Source of the DNA: Oscillospiraceae bacterium
GTDB taxonomy: Bacteria > Bacillota_A > Clostridia > Oscillospirales > Ruminococcaceae
Length of the DNA: 6,640 nucleotides
Direction: 5' to 3'
Assembly (NCBI GenBank): GCA_900766795.1
Contig: CAAFWX010000165.1
Location: 1-6,640 of the forward strand
Positions 5,414 to 6,640 of the stretch are shown in pieces. Every line of letters begins with the position of its first letter. Position 1 is the first letter of the stretch. The notes below the pieces were generated by a model. The model was not told the origin of the DNA. It saw nothing but the letters and a program-made list of their open reading frames with translations, and ran no database searches. A program made the position numbers and the translations under genes.

Positions 5414-6159
5414 TGGAGATTCGTAGGTTTATAGACCTCTACGGGGACGATGTGTTTGCGTTTGCGCTGGTGCTGACGAAGGACTATTCTTCCGCGAAGG
5501 AGGTTTTCGTGAAAACCGCCGCGCAGGCGGACTCTCTCTCGGACGGCGCGGAGTTGTTCGACGTGCTGAAAATCGCGGCGCCCTTAGCGCTTGAAGCGGA
5601 CAGCAACGACGAAGCGACAACGCTTTCGGGCGCGGAGCTTTCCAAAAAGCAGGACGCTGTGCTGCGCTCGGTGCTTATGAAGCCGCAGTTTGTGCGCGGG
5701 ATAATCCACCTCGCCTATGAGAACGACCTCGACCCCGCAAGGACTGCGAAGCTGCTGAAAACGAGCGAGCGCAGTGTGCGCGCGCAGCTTGACGAGCTAA
5801 GCGAAGCGGATTCTCTCGACAGGCACTACAAGGAGATTTGCACGAAGCTTACCGCTGACGACAGCCTGAAAGCCTATGTCATAAGCGCCGCCGAAAGGGG
5901 CAGCGTGCGCGAGTTCGAGGTGAAGCGCGAGGCTGTTCCCACCCACCGCTGGAACAGGACGCAGAAGATTGTTGTCATCATCGCGGCGATTATTATTGGG
6001 CTTGCGATATGCTTTGTTATCCCGATTTACGAGATGTACCGCGAAATGCGCGAGCACGAGGGCTACGAAAGCATCGAGAACGTGCCTACGGACGAGCTGT
6101 TCTCCTACACCTTGGAGGTCGAGCCTGAGGACGTTTCAAGCGCGCAGATAGGAGAATGA
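5413..6159 (+). CDS. Membrane-anchored sigma-70-like (ECF-like) protein, function unknown
   Basis: I do not recognise a named family for this 248-residue protein. Residues 5-40 (F-I-D-L-Y-G-D-D-V-F-A-F-A-L-V-L-T-K-D-Y-S-S-A-K-E-V-F-x-K) resemble ECF sigma region 2, but the acidic A-E-D-x-x-Q core-binding motif is degenerate. Residues 84-131 resemble region 4 with a helix-turn-helix: V-R-G-I-I-H-L-A-Y-E-N-D-L, then A-K-L-L-K-T-S-E-R-S-V-R-A-Q-L. A single hydrophobic helix at about 186-206 follows a basic stretch (K171-R, H178-R, R182, K185), so the N-terminus is probably inside and the acidic 42-residue tail outside. The start overlaps the hisE stop (TGATG) without a good ribosome binding site, implying coupling. 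It could be a sensor, a sigma antagonist or a degenerate sigma factor. The sigma likeness is inferred from pattern alone. Confidence 0.6.
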   Translation: MEIRRFIDLYGDDVFAFALVLTKDYSSAKEVFVKTAAQADSLSDGAELFDVLKIAAPLALEADSNDEATTLSGAELSKKQDAVLRSVLMKPQFVRGIIHLAYENDLDPARTAKLLKTSERSVRAQLDELSEADSLDRHYKEICTKLTADDSLKAYVISAAERGSVREFEVKREAVPTHRWNRTQKIVVIIAAIIIGLAICFVIPIYEMYREMREHEGYESIENVPTDELFSYTLEVEPEDVSSAQIGE

Positions 6160-6199
6160 GCGCAGGTTTTCACGTTTTGAAAAAAATTCTGAAAAGTTA

Positions 6200-6228
6200 T
6201 TGCTTTTTTGGGCGTAATGCGCTATAAT
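6200..6228 (+). promoter_or_regulatory. Sigma-A-type promoter of fba
   Basis: TTGCTT (6200-6205) and TATAAT (6223-6228) are spaced by 17 bp, predicting a start near 6235. An A/T-rich stretch at about 6167-6199 sits where an UP element would increase RNA polymerase binding. It lies in the 132-bp gap after the sigma-like gene and separates fba from the his locus. A 6-bp AT stem at 6167-6183 in the same gap is too weak to call a terminator, so some read-through into fba is possible. Confidence 0.88.
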
Positions 6229-6239
6229 AGAAGTAATGG

Positions 6240-6267
6240 TTCGGAGGCGCTCGCGCTTTCCGCCGAA
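6240..6267 (+). promoter_or_regulatory. Dyad at the start of the fba leader
   Basis: TTCGG at 6240-6244 can pair with CCGAA at 6263-6267; after one A/G mismatch, GG (6246-6247) pairs with CC (6260-6261). The hairpin starts about 5 nt from the predicted transcript end. No T-run follows, so it is not a terminator. It resembles in position the hairpin at 4553-4574, and its right arm contains TTTCCGCCGAAA, close to the hisI-leader palindrome. A role in mRNA stability or regulation is inferred. Confidence 0.4.
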
Positions 6268-6291
6268 AACAACACAAAGGAGAAATAAACA

Positions 6292-6640
6292 ATGTTAGTT
6301 TCTGCAAAGGACATGCTGAACAAGGCTCGCGACGGCAAGTACGCTGTAGGTCAGTTCAACATCAACAATCTCGAGTGGACAAAGGCAATCCTTCTCACAG
6401 CACAGGAGCTTCAGTCCCCTGTAATCCTCGGCGTATCCGAGGGCGCAGGCAAGTATATGTGCGGCTACAAGACCATAGTTGGTATGGTTAAGGGCATGAT
6501 TGAGGAGCTTGGTATTACTGTTCCCGTTGCGCTCCACCTCGACCACGGCTCCTTCGACGGCGCAGAGGCTTGCATTAACGCAGGCTTCTCTTCCGTAATG
6601 TTCGACGGCTCTCACCTGCCTTTTGAGGAGAACGTTGCAA
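6292..6640 (+). CDS. fba: Class II fructose-1,6-bisphosphate aldolase, N-terminal part (cut by window end)
   Basis: This Zn enzyme splits fructose-1,6-bisphosphate into DHAP and glyceraldehyde-3-phosphate in glycolysis and runs in reverse in gluconeogenesis. The first 116 residues of an expected 280-310 are present and open to the window end. Visible family marks are the start [19 protein letters not shown] (20-29), [11 protein letters not shown] (42-52), and H-L-D84-H85-G, with Asp84 as catalytic acid and His85 as Zn ligand. S-V-M-F-D-G-S-H (101-108) follows. AAAGGAG at 6276-6282 lies 9 nt before the ATG. Codon choice is unlike the his genes: all ten valines are GTT or GTA and GCA leads for alanine, as expected for strong expression. 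It has its own promoter and is not part of the his pathway. Confidence 0.97.
   Translation, partial: MLVSAKDMLNKARDGKYAVGQFNINNLEWTKAILLTAQELQSPVILGVSEGAGKYMCGYKTIVGMVKGMIEELGITVPVALHLDHGSFDGAEACINAGFSSVMFDGSHLPFEENVA

Noticed and set aside
6167..6183. Terminator after the sigma-like gene
   Set aside because: TTTTCA/TGAAAA makes only a 6-bp AT-rich stem with no downstream T-run; it is more likely part of the A/T-rich sequence upstream of the fba promoter.

Overview
The window reads as the 3' part of a histidine biosynthesis locus from a Gram-positive anaerobe of the class Clostridia. The best guess is a Ruminococcaceae/Oscillospiraceae-type gut bacterium. The reasons are the clostridial-looking class II fructose-bisphosphate aldolase start, the hisI subfamily with an N-C-E-Q-N motif, strong AAGGAG-type ribosome binding sites, and moderately GC-rich coding sequence with AT-rich promoters. 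All genes are on the + strand. The first 23 bases are the end of an Illumina TruSeq adapter, so this is an untrimmed contig edge of a short-read assembly; hisB is cut there artificially.

Region 1 (24-4509): hisB (5' end missing), a GNAT N-acetyltransferase, a Nudix hydrolase, hisH, hisA, hisF and a DUF4253 protein. They are tightly packed: a 3-nt gap hisB/GNAT, 6 nt GNAT/Nudix, a 4-nt ATGA overlap Nudix/hisH, 54 nt hisH/hisA, 15 nt hisA/hisF and a 1-nt TGATG overlap hisF/DUF4253. This looks like one transcript started upstream of the window. HisB, HisH, HisA and HisF give the middle of the pathway: ProFAR isomerisation, IGP synthase and IGP dehydratase. The GNAT, Nudix and DUF4253 genes have no known histidine role.

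Region 2 (4510-6159): a strong internal promoter (TTGCAT-17-TATAAT with extended -10) lies right after the DUF4253 stop. It drives a roughly 114-nt leader followed by hisI, hisE and a membrane-anchored sigma-factor-like protein. HisI and HisE catalyse pathway steps 2 and 3 and are separate genes here, not a hisIE fusion. The leader starts with a GC hairpin and holds a perfect 14-bp palindrome. HisI lacks the usual Asp triad of the metal site and has a stretched C-x-C spacing.

Region 3 (6160-6640): a second strong promoter (TTGCTT-17-TATAAT), a short leader that also begins with a dyad, and the first 116 codons of fba (class II fructose-bisphosphate aldolase), cut by the window end. Its codon use differs clearly from the his genes, as expected for a highly expressed glycolytic gene. 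No tRNA, rRNA, CRISPR array, insertion sequence or convincing intrinsic terminator was seen. The best candidates for something undescribed are the sigma-like membrane protein co-transcribed with hisIE, and the sequence element shared by the hisI and fba leaders.
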